From Ichthyophis bannanicus (Eukaryota; Chordata; Amphibia; Gymnophiona; Ichthyophiidae), in the NCBI GenBank assembly GCA_033557465.1, contig CM066045.1, positions 132,453,596 through 132,517,595 of the forward strand: DNA of 64,000 nucleotides, in the 5' to 3' direction. The notes beneath the pieces were generated by a model, which did no database searches, was not told the DNA's origin, and was given only the letters and a program-made list of their open reading frames with translations. Shown in pieces: positions 31,121-41,291 of the stretch (the first letter of the stretch is position 1; each line of letters begins with the position of its first letter). The translations under genes and the position numbers were made by a program.

Positions 31121-31345
31121 CCAGAGGCCCTAATAATCTTATTTGCGATATTATAAACCTATTTGAGCCAAGAAATCTCCCTCTTAGGGAGAATCACCAG
31201 CAGTTTCTTTGCATTAATCAAGACATGGAAAAACAAGCACTCTAATCATAGCTGCCAGATTATCCATGGATAGAGAAGGATGGCGTTGTTGAATCCTGAA
31301 CTACCAGAGCAACATGATCTAAATGGGGATCCATCCATAACCCAA

Positions 31346-32681
31346 ATTCTCCAGGACCAAGCAGGAAGTCAGTCCTCACATATGGGTGACGTCGGCGCCG
31401 ACGGAGCCCCCGCGGAGCAATTTTCCCCAGCTTTCAAAGAAAGCCTTTGGGAATTGCAGCGCGCATGCGCGGTCCCCTTCCCGCCCAAGGGTGCCATCTT
31501 AGCCAGTCTTCTTTTTTCCGCGGAGCCCTTCAGACGTGCCCGTCTTGTCCCCGCTGAAAAAGTTGATTTTTTCGTGTTTAATCTCTTTTTTCTCTATCGG
31601 TTCGACGCCGGTCCTTTTCCTGCCAGAAATCATTACCAGTACAGAGTACTGCCCTTTGGCCTATCCTCCGCACCACGAGTCTTCACAAAATGTCTCGCGG
31701 TGGTGGCGGCTTATCTCCGGCTTCACGGCCTCTATGTCTTTCCGTACCTAGACGACTGGCTCATCAGAGCATCATGAAATGGTCCTGCATACCCTGGACT
31801 GTAGAAGGGCCCTGAACTTCTACCTTGACCGTACGCGGGAGCACCGTAAAGCTGCTCAGCTTTTTGTATCTTTTGACCCCAATAAATTGGGGCTCCCGGT
31901 CTCTAAGCGTACTCTGTCCATATGGGTTGCTGACTGTATCGCTTGGGCTTATGGGGCAGCCGGACTCTCCTTAGAAAGTCGAGTCACGGCTCATTGTGTT
32001 CGGGCGAAGGCTACGTCAGTGGCTTACCTCCGCTCTGTTCCGTTGGCAGACATCTGCCGGGCCGCTACTTGGTCTTCGAGCCAGACTTTTGCGGTCCATT
32101 ACTGCCTCGAGAGGGAGTCCCGCAGGGACAGTGCTTTCGGACAGGCAGTCCTCCGAAATCTCTTTGAGGTTTGAGCAACTCCTACCCTCCATCCCGGATG
32201 GGGGCTACCGGTGGGTAATAATTCAGCGAAGATTCCTTCCTTCTGTACTGCTGAGCTAGAGGGAGCTCATTTTTGTGCTTAGGGTCTCCGGTAGCCTTAA
32301 GCTTGGGAGTCCCATATGTGAGGACTGACTTCCTGCTTGGTCCTGGAGAAAGCGTAGTTACTCACCTGTAACAGGTGTTCTCCAGGAGCAGCAGGAATCA
32401 GTCCTCACAACCCTCCCTCCTCCCCTTGGAGTTGCGATTATCTGCTTTAGTTTTTTTGCAAATTTTTACGCTGTCTTTTAGCTATGTCATCTGACTGGCT
32501 AAGATGGCACCCTTGGGCGGGAAGGGGACCGCGCATGCGCGCTGCAATTCCCAAAGGCTTTCTTTGAAAGCTGGGGAAAATTGCTCCGCGGGGGCTCCGT
32601 CGGCGCCGACGTCACCCATATGTGAGGACTGATTCCTGCTGCTCCTGGAGAACACCTGTTACAGGTGAGTAACTACGCTTT
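31346..32681 (+). mobile_element. DIRS element E6 (family A), 1.34 kb internal-deletion derivative with both ends
   Basis: Left terminal repeat 31346 to about 31510, ICR about 32306-32410, right terminal repeat about 32497-32681 ending CAGGTGAGTAACTACGCTT. Gag is entirely missing: the 5' leader jumps at about 31622 to an RT fragment (31624-31776). That fragment jumps at about 31777 to the last third of the recombinase (31779-32174). About 4.4 kb is lost compared with E5. Both cis-acting ends and the ICR remain, so it has the form of a non-autonomous DIRS that could be mobilised by a relative. Confidence 0.9.
31624..32174 (+). pseudogene. Joined RT and recombinase fragments of E6
   Basis: The first piece reads NHYQYRVLPFGLSSAPRVF to FPYLDDWLIRAS, thus including the polymerase active site, and ends at a TGA right at the deletion junction (31774-31776). 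The second piece starts MVLHTLDCRRALNFYLDRT and continues through LPVSKRTLSIWVADCIAWAY, AHCVRAKATSVA (HxxR intact), TWSSSQTF and AVHYCLERE, ending FEV at 32174. Box I arginine and the N-terminal domain are deleted. The second piece is open throughout, which suggests a fairly recent origin. Confidence 0.87.
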
Positions 32682-32742
32682 CCTGCATCCTTCTCTGAAA
32701 GTGCCTGCAGCCTGAGCCTGGAAGGCCCTGTCTCCTCTAGCA

Positions 32743-33251
32743 TATAAGCACATAAGATATGCCATTCTGGGTCAGACCAAAATCCATCAAGCCCAGTATC
32801 CTGTTTCCAACAGTGGCCAATGTAGGTCACAGGTACCTAGGAGTTTCCCCAAAGGACACAGGTTCCCCAATGCTTGTATTGGGTCAAGCAATAGATACCC
32901 TGGGTCCCATTTGATAATGGTTTATGGACCTTTCCACCAAGAACTTATCCATACCTTTATTAAAACCGGCTACACTAACAGATTTTACGGCATCCTCCGG
33001 TAAGAAATTCCAGAGTTTGATTACACATTGAGTGAAAAAATATTTTTTCTTATTAGTCTAAAATAGGTTACCCTGTAGCTTCATTGCATGTCCCCTAGTC
33101 TTTCTATATTTTGATGGCGTAATCAATCAAGCTACATTAACCTGTTTCACTCCATTCATTAATTTATAGACCTCTATCATATCTCCCCTCAGCCGTCTCT
33201 TTTCCAGGTTGAAGAGCCCTAACCTTTTTAGCCTCTCTTCATAAGGGTATC
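32743..33251 (-). mobile_element. CR1/L2-clade LINE 3' fragment (minus strand)
   Basis: The minus-strand 3' tail (GACCCAGAATGGCATATCTT at 32755-32775) is followed inward by the RT C-terminal block. The reading is broken but includes [20 protein letters not shown] and [19 protein letters not shown], close to the C termini of the 1201-3053 and 39703-41291 copies. It stops abruptly at 33251 against a fragment of the same family in the opposite orientation. Confidence 0.88.
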
Positions 33252-34092
33252 TTTGGATTGTGGAAAATTGCAAGAGGACCTTGATAAATAGGAAGACAGG
33301 GCATCCAAATGGCAGATGAAATTTAATGTGGACAAATGCAAAGTTATGCACCTAGGAAAGAGCAACCCAAACTATGGTTACACGATGCAAGGTTCCACAT
33401 TTGGAACCGCTACCCAGGAAAAAGATTTAGGCATCATTGTAGATAACATGTTAAAACCCTCGTTCCATGGTGAGACCGCACCTTGAATATTGTGTGCAAT
33501 TCTGTTCTCTGTATCTTAAAAAAAGATATAGCGTTATTAGAAAAGGTACAGAGAAGAGCCACCAAAATGGTAAAGGGGATGGAAGGATACTCCTATGAAG
33601 AGAGGCTAAAAAGGTTAGGGCTCTTCAACCTGGAAAAGAGACGGCTGAGAGGAGATATGATATAGGTCTATAAATTAATGAATAGAGTGGAACGGGTAAA
33701 CATAGATCGATTGCTTACGTCGTCAGAATATAAAAAGACTAGGGGACATGCAATGAAGCTACAGGGTAACCTGTTTAAGACTAACAAGAGAAAATATTTT
33801 TTGACTCAGTGCGTAATCAAACTCTGGAATTTATTATCGGAGGATGTAGTAAAAGCTGGTAGTGTAGCTGGATATAGAAAAGGTTTGGACAAGTTCCCAG
33901 AGGAAAGGTCCATAAGCCATTATTAAAAGGGACACGGGATATCACTGCTTGACTCAATACAAGCATCGAGGAACCTGTGTCTTTTGGGGAAACTGCTAAG
34001 TACTTATGACCTAGATTGGCCACTGTTGGAAACAGGATACTGGGCTTGATGGACCTTGGTCTGACCCAGTATGGTATATCTTATGTTCTGTC
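33252..34092 (+). mobile_element. CR1/L2-clade LINE 3' fragment (plus strand), internally deleted
   Basis: It starts within the GGATTGTGGAAAATTGCAAG region of the RT and runs to the 3' end at 34092 (GACCCAGTATGGTATATCTT). A deletion joins MLKPS to [10 protein letters not shown] near 33465. Stops and a TAG near 33664 break the RT C terminus, which still reads [20 protein letters not shown] and [20 protein letters not shown]. Together with the preceding minus-strand piece it forms a head-to-head pair in which both pieces have their own 3' ends. Confidence 0.88.
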
Positions 34093-35114
34093 ATGCAGCG
34101 AGGGCTGATGAGAGCCCAGTTGAGAGAAAAGAAGGTGTTTTTTACAGAGAAAAAGACTTGCAATATTCCCAGGAACCAGCTAGAGGGAGCAAGAGTGTCT
34201 TCAGGGAGACTGAAGAGCCACGCCCAGCTGGTCACGAGGAAAGGCCAACCAGCTTCCAATCCTCAAAAGCAGGAGGGCTTCATAAGGGGAGTGTGGAAGA
34301 CTGGAAGAGAGGAAGGAGAAGAGGCAGAAGGAGTACCGGCAGCCTCGGAGATAGAAGCACCAGCAGAAGCAGCATCACAAGCAGAAGCAAGGGGAGAATC
34401 ACTGGCAGCACCGAGAGAGAGAGGTGGAAGTGGAAACCTGACTACTCTAGTGCTAGAGAATTCCCAGGAGGGAGAGGTGATTTCTCAGGAGCTGAGGAAG
34501 GACCTAAGAAGGTGTCAGCTCAAGCCAAACCGAGAGCTGTTTGCCCTCAGAGGCAAAAGCCCTGCTGTAACGGCAACCCTAAGCCAAACAAGAATCAGCT
34601 GGAGAAGCCAAGCCACACTGAGCCAGAAAGCCAGAAGCTGGGCTTGTACAGAGGCAGGCCTTCACCAGGAGAAGGAAGTCAAAGGCTACAGAGTAAGCCT
34701 AACCGTCATAGAAAAGAATTTCACCAAGCTGCTGCCTGGGAAAGGCAGGCAGTGGAAGAAAGCCGGTTACTTGAGGATTGCTGCCATACAAGGTATGAGA
34801 AATGTATGCCTAATAAGAAAGTTGTGAATGGTAAAAGCTATGATAAAGCTGCTAGAAAACCTCTAAGGAAAGAGGATACTTTAAAGCCTAATACAGCACG
34901 TGGCCGACGCCCTAGGCTAGGCCAAGGACATTGGGAGCTGCTACAGAAAATATACAAAACCCCTGAATGTGTTTTACAAGAAACCAGGGATATAGAATCA
35001 GAGCTTTCTGATACCGTGCCAATGCAAGTGGAACTGGCAGGAGATTTGTCTGACCAAGAGATGGACTGTACACTTTGCATTTCTGAAAGTTTAGAGTCAC
35101 TGCCAGACGTGTGA
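34071..35114 (+). CDS. Unrecognised 347-codon ORF, copy 2 of the MDC[ST]LC family
   Basis: An open frame whose first ATG lies in the preceding CR1 tail, so the true start is probably at or after 34093. The product is very hydrophilic: Arg/Lys/Glu/Gly-rich, with Ser-Arg stretches (RSTSRSSITSRSKG), no signal peptide and no membrane segment. A small cysteine cluster occurs (CPQRQKPCCNGN), and the C terminus reads VPMQVELAGDLSDQEMDCTLC followed by 12 residues. The motifs PSHTEPE, VPMQVE and EMDCTLC recur in the minus-strand copy at 16196-16633. A second frame (34093-34827) is also open over 244 codons, but only the 347-codon frame carries the shared motifs. The 3' region has an AATAAA at about 35276. 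Function unknown. Confidence 0.5.
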   Translation: MVYLMFCHAARADESPVERKEGVFYREKDLQYSQEPARGSKSVFRETEEPRPAGHEERPTSFQSSKAGGLHKGSVEDWKRGRRRGRRSTGSLGDRSTSRSSITSRSKGRITGSTERERWKWKPDYSSAREFPGGRGDFSGAEEGPKKVSAQAKPRAVCPQRQKPCCNGNPKPNKNQLEKPSHTEPESQKLGLYRGRPSPGEGSQRLQSKPNRHRKEFHQAAAWERQAVEESRLLEDCCHTRYEKCMPNKKVVNGKSYDKAARKPLRKEDTLKPNTARGRRPRLGQGHWELLQKIYKTPECVLQETRDIESELSDTVPMQVELAGDLSDQEMDCTLCISESLESLPDV

Positions 35115-35271
35115 TTGGGTGAATTGCCAGCAGAGCATTCTTTATTTGTTTGAGCACCTCCATTCCTGTGACGTATAACAGTTTTTGCTTTGAACCCTGA
35201 GTTTGTTTTCTACCTGAATTAAGGACATTTGCTTTAAAGTTGTAACCCACTATTTAGAACCACTGTGAAAA

Positions 35272-35286
35272 AGGGAAATAAAAGCC
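35272..35286 (+). promoter_or_regulatory. Polyadenylation signal downstream of the 347-codon ORF
   Basis: GGGAAATAAAAGCC about 160 nt after the stop codon. The related copy on the minus strand also has an AATAAA downstream of its ORF, which supports a transcribed polyadenylated source. Confidence 0.5.
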
Positions 35287-35459
35287 TTATTAATTCCCAC
35301 CACTCAGCTTGATTGTTTCATTGAAGATTGGAGCTAAAGCAACTACAAGGACCAAGAGCCATTTGGGCCTTTAGAAGACTCTCCAATCTTAACATTATAT
35401 TTTTGTGTCCCACCTGCCCTGGCGTCCACTGGCCACCAGGGAAGTGTTGCTGACAGTTC

Positions 35460-35959
35460 TTATGACCCTTTTTGTTCAGGCTACCGGAGCCATGGTTCTC
35501 CCTGGACACTGAGGTCCTCAAGTCTGTTACCAGGATTTTCCTGCAGCTGCCCACAGCTGGGCCATGCCCCTGTTTTATGCAGGGCCTGGAACTAGGGAGT
35601 CCCATATGTGAGGACTGACTTCCTGCTTGTTCCTGGAGAAAGTGAGTTACTCACCTGTAACAGATGTTCTCCATGGACTGCAGGAATCAGTCCTCACGTC
35701 CCTCCCTCCTCCCCTTGGAGTTGCTATTCATTTTTGGCCATCTTCTTGGTTGGGGTGTAGCTATGGCACCTGACTGAGCAAGATAGCACCCCTGGGTGGG
35801 AAGGGGACCACGCATGCATGGTGGCATCTCTCAAAGGCTTTCTTTGAAAGCTGGAGAGATGCTCCTCACAGGGCTCCGTCAGTGTCGACATCACCCCATA
35901 TGTGAGGACTGATTCCTGCTGTCCCTGGGAACACTTGTTACAGGTGAGTAACTATGCTT
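35460..35959 (+). mobile_element. DIRS element E7, 3' tail only (ICR and right terminal repeat)
   Basis: The ICR at about 35594-35700 (GTTCCTGGAGAAAGTGAGTT with ACTCACCTGTAACAGATG) is followed by the right terminal repeat, which ends CAGGTGAGTAACTATGCTTT. No recombinase, RT or gag precedes it. The segment from about 35470 (CAGGCTACCGGAGCC) resembles the stretch between recombinase stop and ICR in E3. The upstream boundary with the unclassified element is uncertain. Substitutions in CpG-containing blocks (GTCGACATCACCCC, ACGCATGCATGG) suggest it is older than E3 and E10. Confidence 0.8.
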
Positions 35960-35984
35960 TATCCTCCCTGTTTATAGAGAAAGT

Positions 35985-36292
35985 GAGGTTCTCCGTAGAC
36001 AGCAGGGTAATACATTCACACTCACACCTCCATCTTACCTGCAAAAAAAAAAAGAAAGCAGAATATTCATGGACTAATCACCTTGAAGAACACTTCTATG
36101 CTATCAATTTACTAGCCAGTGACGGGAGGACACGGAAGATCGAGAAGCAGCAGTGCAATTGCAGTAGGTCTTTAAGACTTCCTATTAACTGAAGGAGGGC
36201 TCAGCACTCATTGGCTTCGTCGGAAGATGTCACCAGAAAGGGAGTGGATGTATTTTCCCTCTGTCTACAGAGAACCCCTGTTACAGATAAAT
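35985..36292 (+). mobile_element. About 300-bp inverted-repeat element with DIRS-like ends
   Basis: The left repeat starts GGTTCTCCGTAGACAGCAGG then GTAATACATTCAC. The right end has GTGGATGTATTTTCCCTCTG and TCTACAGAGAACCCC, its imperfect reverse complement, then continues CTGTTACAGATAAATAATC. The extension beyond the inverted repeat mirrors the CTGTTACAGGTGAGTAACT extension of true DIRS right ends. The centre has an A-run (36042-36053) and no coding potential. I infer a miniature non-autonomous member of a different DIRS lineage; a simple MITE is the alternative. Confidence 0.5.
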
Positions 36293-36359
36293 AATCTTGC
36301 TTATCACCTATGCTACCTTTAAGATCTACAGAAAATGAAATAATCATATGATCAGATTA

Positions 36360-36700
36360 AGGGACTTCCCTTCTTTGAAAACCATTAAGGGACAAACTGT
36401 ACTCCCCATCCCCTTCCTTATACTTAGTATAAACCAGGTCATGGCTTCCTTCATGGGTAGCTCCCACTACATGCTGATAAAATTCATATCTAAATGCTAT
36501 CTCTCAATTTAGCCTCACAGGGGAGGGTAACTGCTTCATAATGAATGTTAAAATCACCTAAAATGATTAGTTTACCAAATTCCAAAGCAGCTTCCTTGAT
36601 AAGTTACAGCAGATTCTCCATCTGGGTCCACAGATACATCAGGAGCTTTATATATCAATAGAAATCCCATTCCACCCCTTCCAATTTGCCTTACCAGATA
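36360..36700 (-). mobile_element. L2-like LINE endonuclease fragment (minus strand)
   Basis: The minus strand encodes LLIYKAPDVSVDPDG, then a decayed AP-endonuclease motif around LGDFNIH (at about 36545-36570), and ATHEGSHDLVY. The G-D-F-N-I motif is typical of the endonuclease domain of L2/CR1/Jockey LINEs. The frame is broken, and no RT part follows in the same orientation. Confidence 0.6.
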
Positions 36701-38089
36701 GCACTCATCCCCTCCTAGAAGGGCACAAGAGCATCTGCTGCAACTGAAGATAGAATTTCCTTATAAGACCAATCCCCCTTCCCTTCTTTCCTTTCTCACA
36801 TACACTATACCAGTTACAGCCCTCCAGACATAGCTGCCCTCAACAAATGTTTCTGTAACTGCTGTTATATCTCATCAATATTCCTTTACTTTTTCCACAA
36901 CCATCCCTTTTTGTGTCTTAACTGATTTTAAGTTTAGTAACACTATAGACATCCAGTTATTCACTGCCCATATGCCCATACTAAGCCATATTTGCTAATT
37001 TCTCAACATCCGACATGTCTTTTCACCCCTGCCAAAACTAGAAATAACCTTAATACTGTGAACCAGTGAGACTGGGACTAATAGATTGCCCACACTCTTC
37101 CCCCCCTCACGTCCCTCTCTTCCCTTTCCTTCCCTTCCCCATATGTTATAAACATTTGGTGATCTGAATTTCATACCCAAATAATTGGAATTGCCACTTG
37201 CTCCGTTCCCTGTTTAAACGTATAAACTTAAGTCTTTTTTTAGCTAACTCCCTAGAAGGAAAATAGCGGAGGGTATCATAGAATTAAAAGGTGGAGTGTT
37301 TTGGAGGAAAACTTGTCTTTCTCCCACCATTTTTCTGCCAAGTTGTCTGGAGGAGCGTTGAGTTCCATAGTTCCTGGGGTCCCCAAAGGAAAGAAGATTG
37401 TTCCAAGGCTACCTTTTTCCTACCTTCCAACACTCAGGCTAAGGTTTAAGAAATCAAACTCTCAGGTCCTATTGAGGGTGGACCCTCACTACACTAACCA
37501 GGCAGAGAGGAAAATGGAAAGAGAGGTGCCATGATAAACCAGTGACAAACCAAGGATGAAAGTGAGTCTTCCACTCAATCAATCCTCTTATTTGCAACAA
37601 GAACAATACATAGAGCCTGTGACAGGCTATGAAGAGTTCGGAAGTACTGGCAGCTTTTTCATTTCCTGCTAAAAGTGACCCATGGTCCTCATGTATTAAT
37701 GAAAGAGCCCTGCAGATGAATACCAGCACCTTTCTTCCTAGGAAAAATGCACTGCTGGGAAGAATAACAAATAGGTGTTCCCCTGCGTTTTGGAACCTAG
37801 AATTGTGAGAAGAAATGAAGTGTCTTCAAAGATTTTCCAGAGAAGCAGAGGATAGACTCTTTTCAGAGGATCAAGAAGCAACCAAGACATTAATCTTTTC
37901 ACTGTCATTCACTCAGAAGATGTAACGACCTCTTGTTAAATTGCAATATTTGAAGTTCTTATTTTATTCTGTAAAGAGTTAATGTTTTATCAGGGCAGGT
38001 GGTAAGGTAAATGAGTTATAAATGTATATTAATGGAGTTGATATATCAAGCAGTTGGTCATCATTATTTAACTTGTTTTATTTTAATGT
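36701..38089 (+). other. Intronic sequence, no assignable gene
   Basis: Low-coding, partly AT-rich sequence. The first 250 nt may continue the decayed L2-like element. A pyrimidine-rich tract with CCCTTTCCTTCCC is at 37100-37140. No NCAM1 exon (including the VASE exon or the TLDGHM exon) and no mobile-element termini were recognised. Confidence 0.4.
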
Positions 38090-38190
38090 TTTGCATTTTG
38101 TTTCTTGTAACATGTTTGTTCACGTGTGTTTGCGGTAAGCTGCTTTGGTGGATCAGTGGGCGCTAGAGGTGATTTAAAGTAAATAAAGGG
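38090..38190 (+). mobile_element. LINE 3' tail of L2 style (plus strand)
   Basis: GGTAAGCTGCTTTGGTGG followed by AGAGGTGATTTAAAGTAAAT and AAAG resembles the 3' tails of L2-clade LINEs (AACCGCTTTG...GGCGGTATATAAATAAAT). Short, so tentative. Confidence 0.4.
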
Positions 38191-38325
38191 AGGGAGGAGT
38201 AGTTTATGAAGAGGATCCTATCTCAGCTTGCCTGTAAGGAGATAATTTGGGAGAAGAGTATTAAGATGTCATATTCTAAATACACATTATCTATTTTTGC
38301 ATTTTCCATTTGGATTTCATTTCTT

Positions 38326-39702
38326 TTTCTGGGAACATGCATGAAGTTAGTCCTTACATATGGGTGACGTCGGCACCGACAAAATCCACAAGGATCCATT
38401 CCCAGCTTTCAAAGAAAACGTTTGGGAGCCTGGGCATGCGCGGTCACCTTCCCGCTCAAAGCTGCCATCTTGCCTCAGTCTGTCTTTTTCTGCGGAGCCC
38501 TGCAGATGTCCTGTTTCTGCACCCCGGTAAAAGTAGATTTTTTTCAACCCTTTTCTCGTTTTCCTTTTCTACCGAGTGCTCAAATTGATCATCTTTCGCG
38601 TCCTAGTCTGCATCTAGATTTTCTCTCAGGTATTTTTTCTTCAATTGTTTTCCTTTTTTGGCGCATGGTATTTTTCTCTCATGGCCTACCTGGTCGAGAC
38701 ATCCGAGTTTGATCTCACAGGTTTTGTTTTCCCCGCTATTTCATTGAGAAGCGGTTTTAAGCAGTGTGGCAAGTGCAATCATACTATGTTCCATATAGCC
38801 CGCCACAACACCTGCATTAAATGCCTCGGGCAGACCACAATGGGTTTTCCTGCCTGCTTTGCCTCCTCATGTCAGCCAAAACCCAGAGGGAATATGAAAG
38901 TTGGCAGGAGAAGCTATTTGGTAGGTCTGGCTCTGGTTCAGCATTGGGGGCAGAATCCCTTCCTTTGATGCCGATGTCATGCAACGCGGCATCGCATGCC
39001 CAGGCTCGTTCTGAGCCCAGGGGGCATCGAGAGTAAGAGTCATCCTTGGAGGACCTCCCGCATGTGTCGGTGACTCCCTCGATGTCAACGCCGATGACCG
39101 ACCTATTATCGAGTGGTAAATCCACCTTGAATCGGCCTCAGAGTCTCCGGTGCCACTCAGGGCACGATGGATGAGAGTGCCCGTTGAAGCAGCCCCAAAG
39201 GGACAAGTCACCTGCATCATTGAAGGAGTGGCGAGTCACCACCAATTCCATCACAGTCCGGGACTCCCCAGCCAGGGAGTCATGTCGGGCCGGACCAGCT
39301 GTGGAGTCCTCTGGCGTTGATGCCCGCATGGCTGCCCTTGAGCATAGCTTCACAGCATTCCTCGAGGCGCAGTGGGGCATGACTCCCAATCCCTCCAGGT
39401 CGTCTGCAACCCACACGGGGACCTGCTCACTGAGGACTTTCCTGGTGGAGGCTTTACCCATCCTGGAGTGCCTTAATAGGTCAGTGTCAAGGCCTTCGAC
39501 GACTGACAATACACCATTTGACCACTGGTGTTGGGAGTCATCGGCGCCGAGTCGCTCCGGAGACCGGGGGGGCAGTCGTCGACTCTTTGGGCTTGGAGTC
39601 AGACTGGGAAACCGATGAGGAGTCCCCGACACCGTGCTCCACCAAGATGTTCCCTCCGACCTTTCTTCACCGCATCATCAGCGACAGTCCCCTCCAGAGG
39701 AC
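38326..39702 (+). mobile_element. DIRS fragment ED (left terminal repeat and gag), truncated at a CR1 element
   Basis: The left terminal repeat begins CTGGGAACATGCATGAAG and includes CATATGGGTGACGTCGGC, TTCAAAGAAAACGTTTGGG and GCATGCGCGG. After an untranslated leader, gag can be read from about 38746: SGFKQCGKCNHTMFHIARHN, TCIKCLGQT, then broken frames (39184-39618 reads SPASLKEWRVTTNSITVRDS and RMAALEHSFTAFLEAQWGM, parallel to the MTALE...SAFMEQQ region of E3). The expected gag ATG is mutated. At 39703 it meets the 3' end of a minus-strand CR1, and no downstream DIRS sequence resumes beyond that CR1, so the rest was lost. Confidence 0.72.
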
Positions 39703-41291
39703 TTATAAGAACATAAGATATGCCATACTGGGTCAGACCAAGGTCCATCAAGCCCAGTATTCTGTTTCCAACAGTGGCCAATCTAGGTCATATGTACCTA
39801 GCAGTTTCCCCAAGGGACACAGGTTCCACAATGCTTGTATTGGTTCAAGCATTGATATCCTGGGTCCCTTCTTAATAATGGCTTATGGATCTTTCCTCCA
39901 GGAACTTGACCAAACCTTTTTTAAACCCAGCTACACTAACAGCCTTTACTACATCCTCCGGTAACAAATTCCAGAGTTTGATTACACGTTGAGTGAAAAA
40001 ATATTTTCTTTTATTAGTCTTAAATAGTTTACCCTGTAGCTTCATTGCATGTCCCCTAGTCTTTCTATATTCTGATAAGGTAAACAATCGATCTACGTTT
40101 ACCCGTTCCACTCCGCTCATTAATTTATAGACTTCTATCATATCTCCCCTCAGCCGTCTCTTTTCCAGGTTAAAGAGCCCTAACCTTTTTAGCCTTTCTT
40201 CATAGGAGTATCCTTCCATCCCCTTTACCATTTTGGTGGCTCTTCTCTGAACCTTTTCTAATAACTCTATATCCTTTTTAAGATACGGCGACCAGAATTG
40301 CACACAATATTCAAGGTGCGGTCTCACCATGGAACGATATAGAGGCATTATAATATCCTTTGTTTTATTTTCCATTCCTTTCCTTATCATACCTAGCATT
40401 CTATTTGCTCTCTTGGCCGCCGCTGCACACTGGGCCGAGGGTTTTAACATGGTATCCACAATGACGCCTAAATCTTTTTCCTGGGTGGTGGTTCCTAATG
40501 TGGAACCTTGCATCGTGTAACCATAGTTTGGGTTGTTCTTCCCTAGGTGCATAACCTTGCACTTGTCCACATTAAATTTCATCTGCCATTTTGATGCCCA
40601 GTCTTCCAATTTATCAAGATCCTCTTGCAATTTTCCACAATCCTCTTGGGTTTTAACAACTTTAAATAGTTTTGTGTCATCTGCAAATTTGATAACCTCA
40701 CTCGTTATTCCACTTTCCAGGTCATTTATGAATCTGTCAAAAAGCAGCGGACCCAGCACAGATCCCTGGGGTACACCACTATTCACCTTTCTCCATTGGG
40801 AAAATTGGCCATTTAGCCCTACCCTCTGCTTTCTATCTTTTAACCAGTTCCTGATCCACAATAGTACACTGCCTCCTATCCCATGACTCTTTAGTTTTGC
40901 CAAACGTCTCTCATGAGGGACCTTGTCAAAGGCTTTCTGAAAGTCCAGATACACAATATCAACCGACTCACCTTTGTCCACCTGATTATTCACTCCTTCA
41001 AAAAAACATAACAGATTAGTAAGACAAGATCTTCCTTGTCTAAAGCCATGTTGGCTGTCTCCCATTAGGTCATGACTATCTATATGCTGAGTAATTTTAT
41101 TCTTTATGATGGTTTCTACTATTTTTCCCGGTACTGATGTCAGGCTCACCGGTCTGTAGTTACCCGGATCACCCCTGGAACCCTTTTTAAAAATTGGTGT
41201 TACATTGGCGATCCTCCAATCTTCAGGTATTAGAGATGATTTTAATGATAGTTCACAGATTACTAATAGCAGGTCTGCAATCTCATATTTA
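39703..41291 (-). mobile_element. CR1/L2-clade LINE, 5'-truncated, well preserved
   Basis: Nearly the same sequence as 1201-3053 but without its frame breaks. The minus-strand 3' end (GACCCAGTATGGCATATCTT) lies at about 39705-39735, and the 5' truncation is at about 41291, inside the RT. Beyond that point older LINE sequence of the same clade begins. The high similarity between two copies 38 kb apart implies recent activity of this subfamily relative to its neighbours. Confidence 0.92.
39872..41291 (-). CDS. CR1/L2-clade reverse transcriptase, open C-terminal frame
   Basis: A continuous frame of about 473 codons of LINE origin; an ATG four codons upstream of the truncation comes from the flank. 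In order: [92 protein letters not shown] and the polymerase site KFADDTKLF. The C-terminal domain contains [37 protein letters not shown] and [14 protein letters not shown]. Unlike the copy in E2, both active-site aspartates are present. The endonuclease and the RT N terminus are missing, so the product could not retrotranspose on its own. Its retained openness suggests recent insertion. Confidence 0.9.

Noticed and set aside
34093..34827. A second open frame of 244 codons overlapping the 347-codon ORF
   Set aside because: It lacks the motifs shared with the copy at 16196-16633, and it ends well before the conserved C terminus. I kept the 347-codon frame.
36130..36165. A possible VASE exon of NCAM1 (reading TRKIEKQQ, reminiscent of a Thr-Arg-Pro-Glu-Lys-Gln type peptide)
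   Set aside because: No GT donor follows the stretch, the acceptor is weak, and it lies inside the 300-bp inverted-repeat element 35985-36292.
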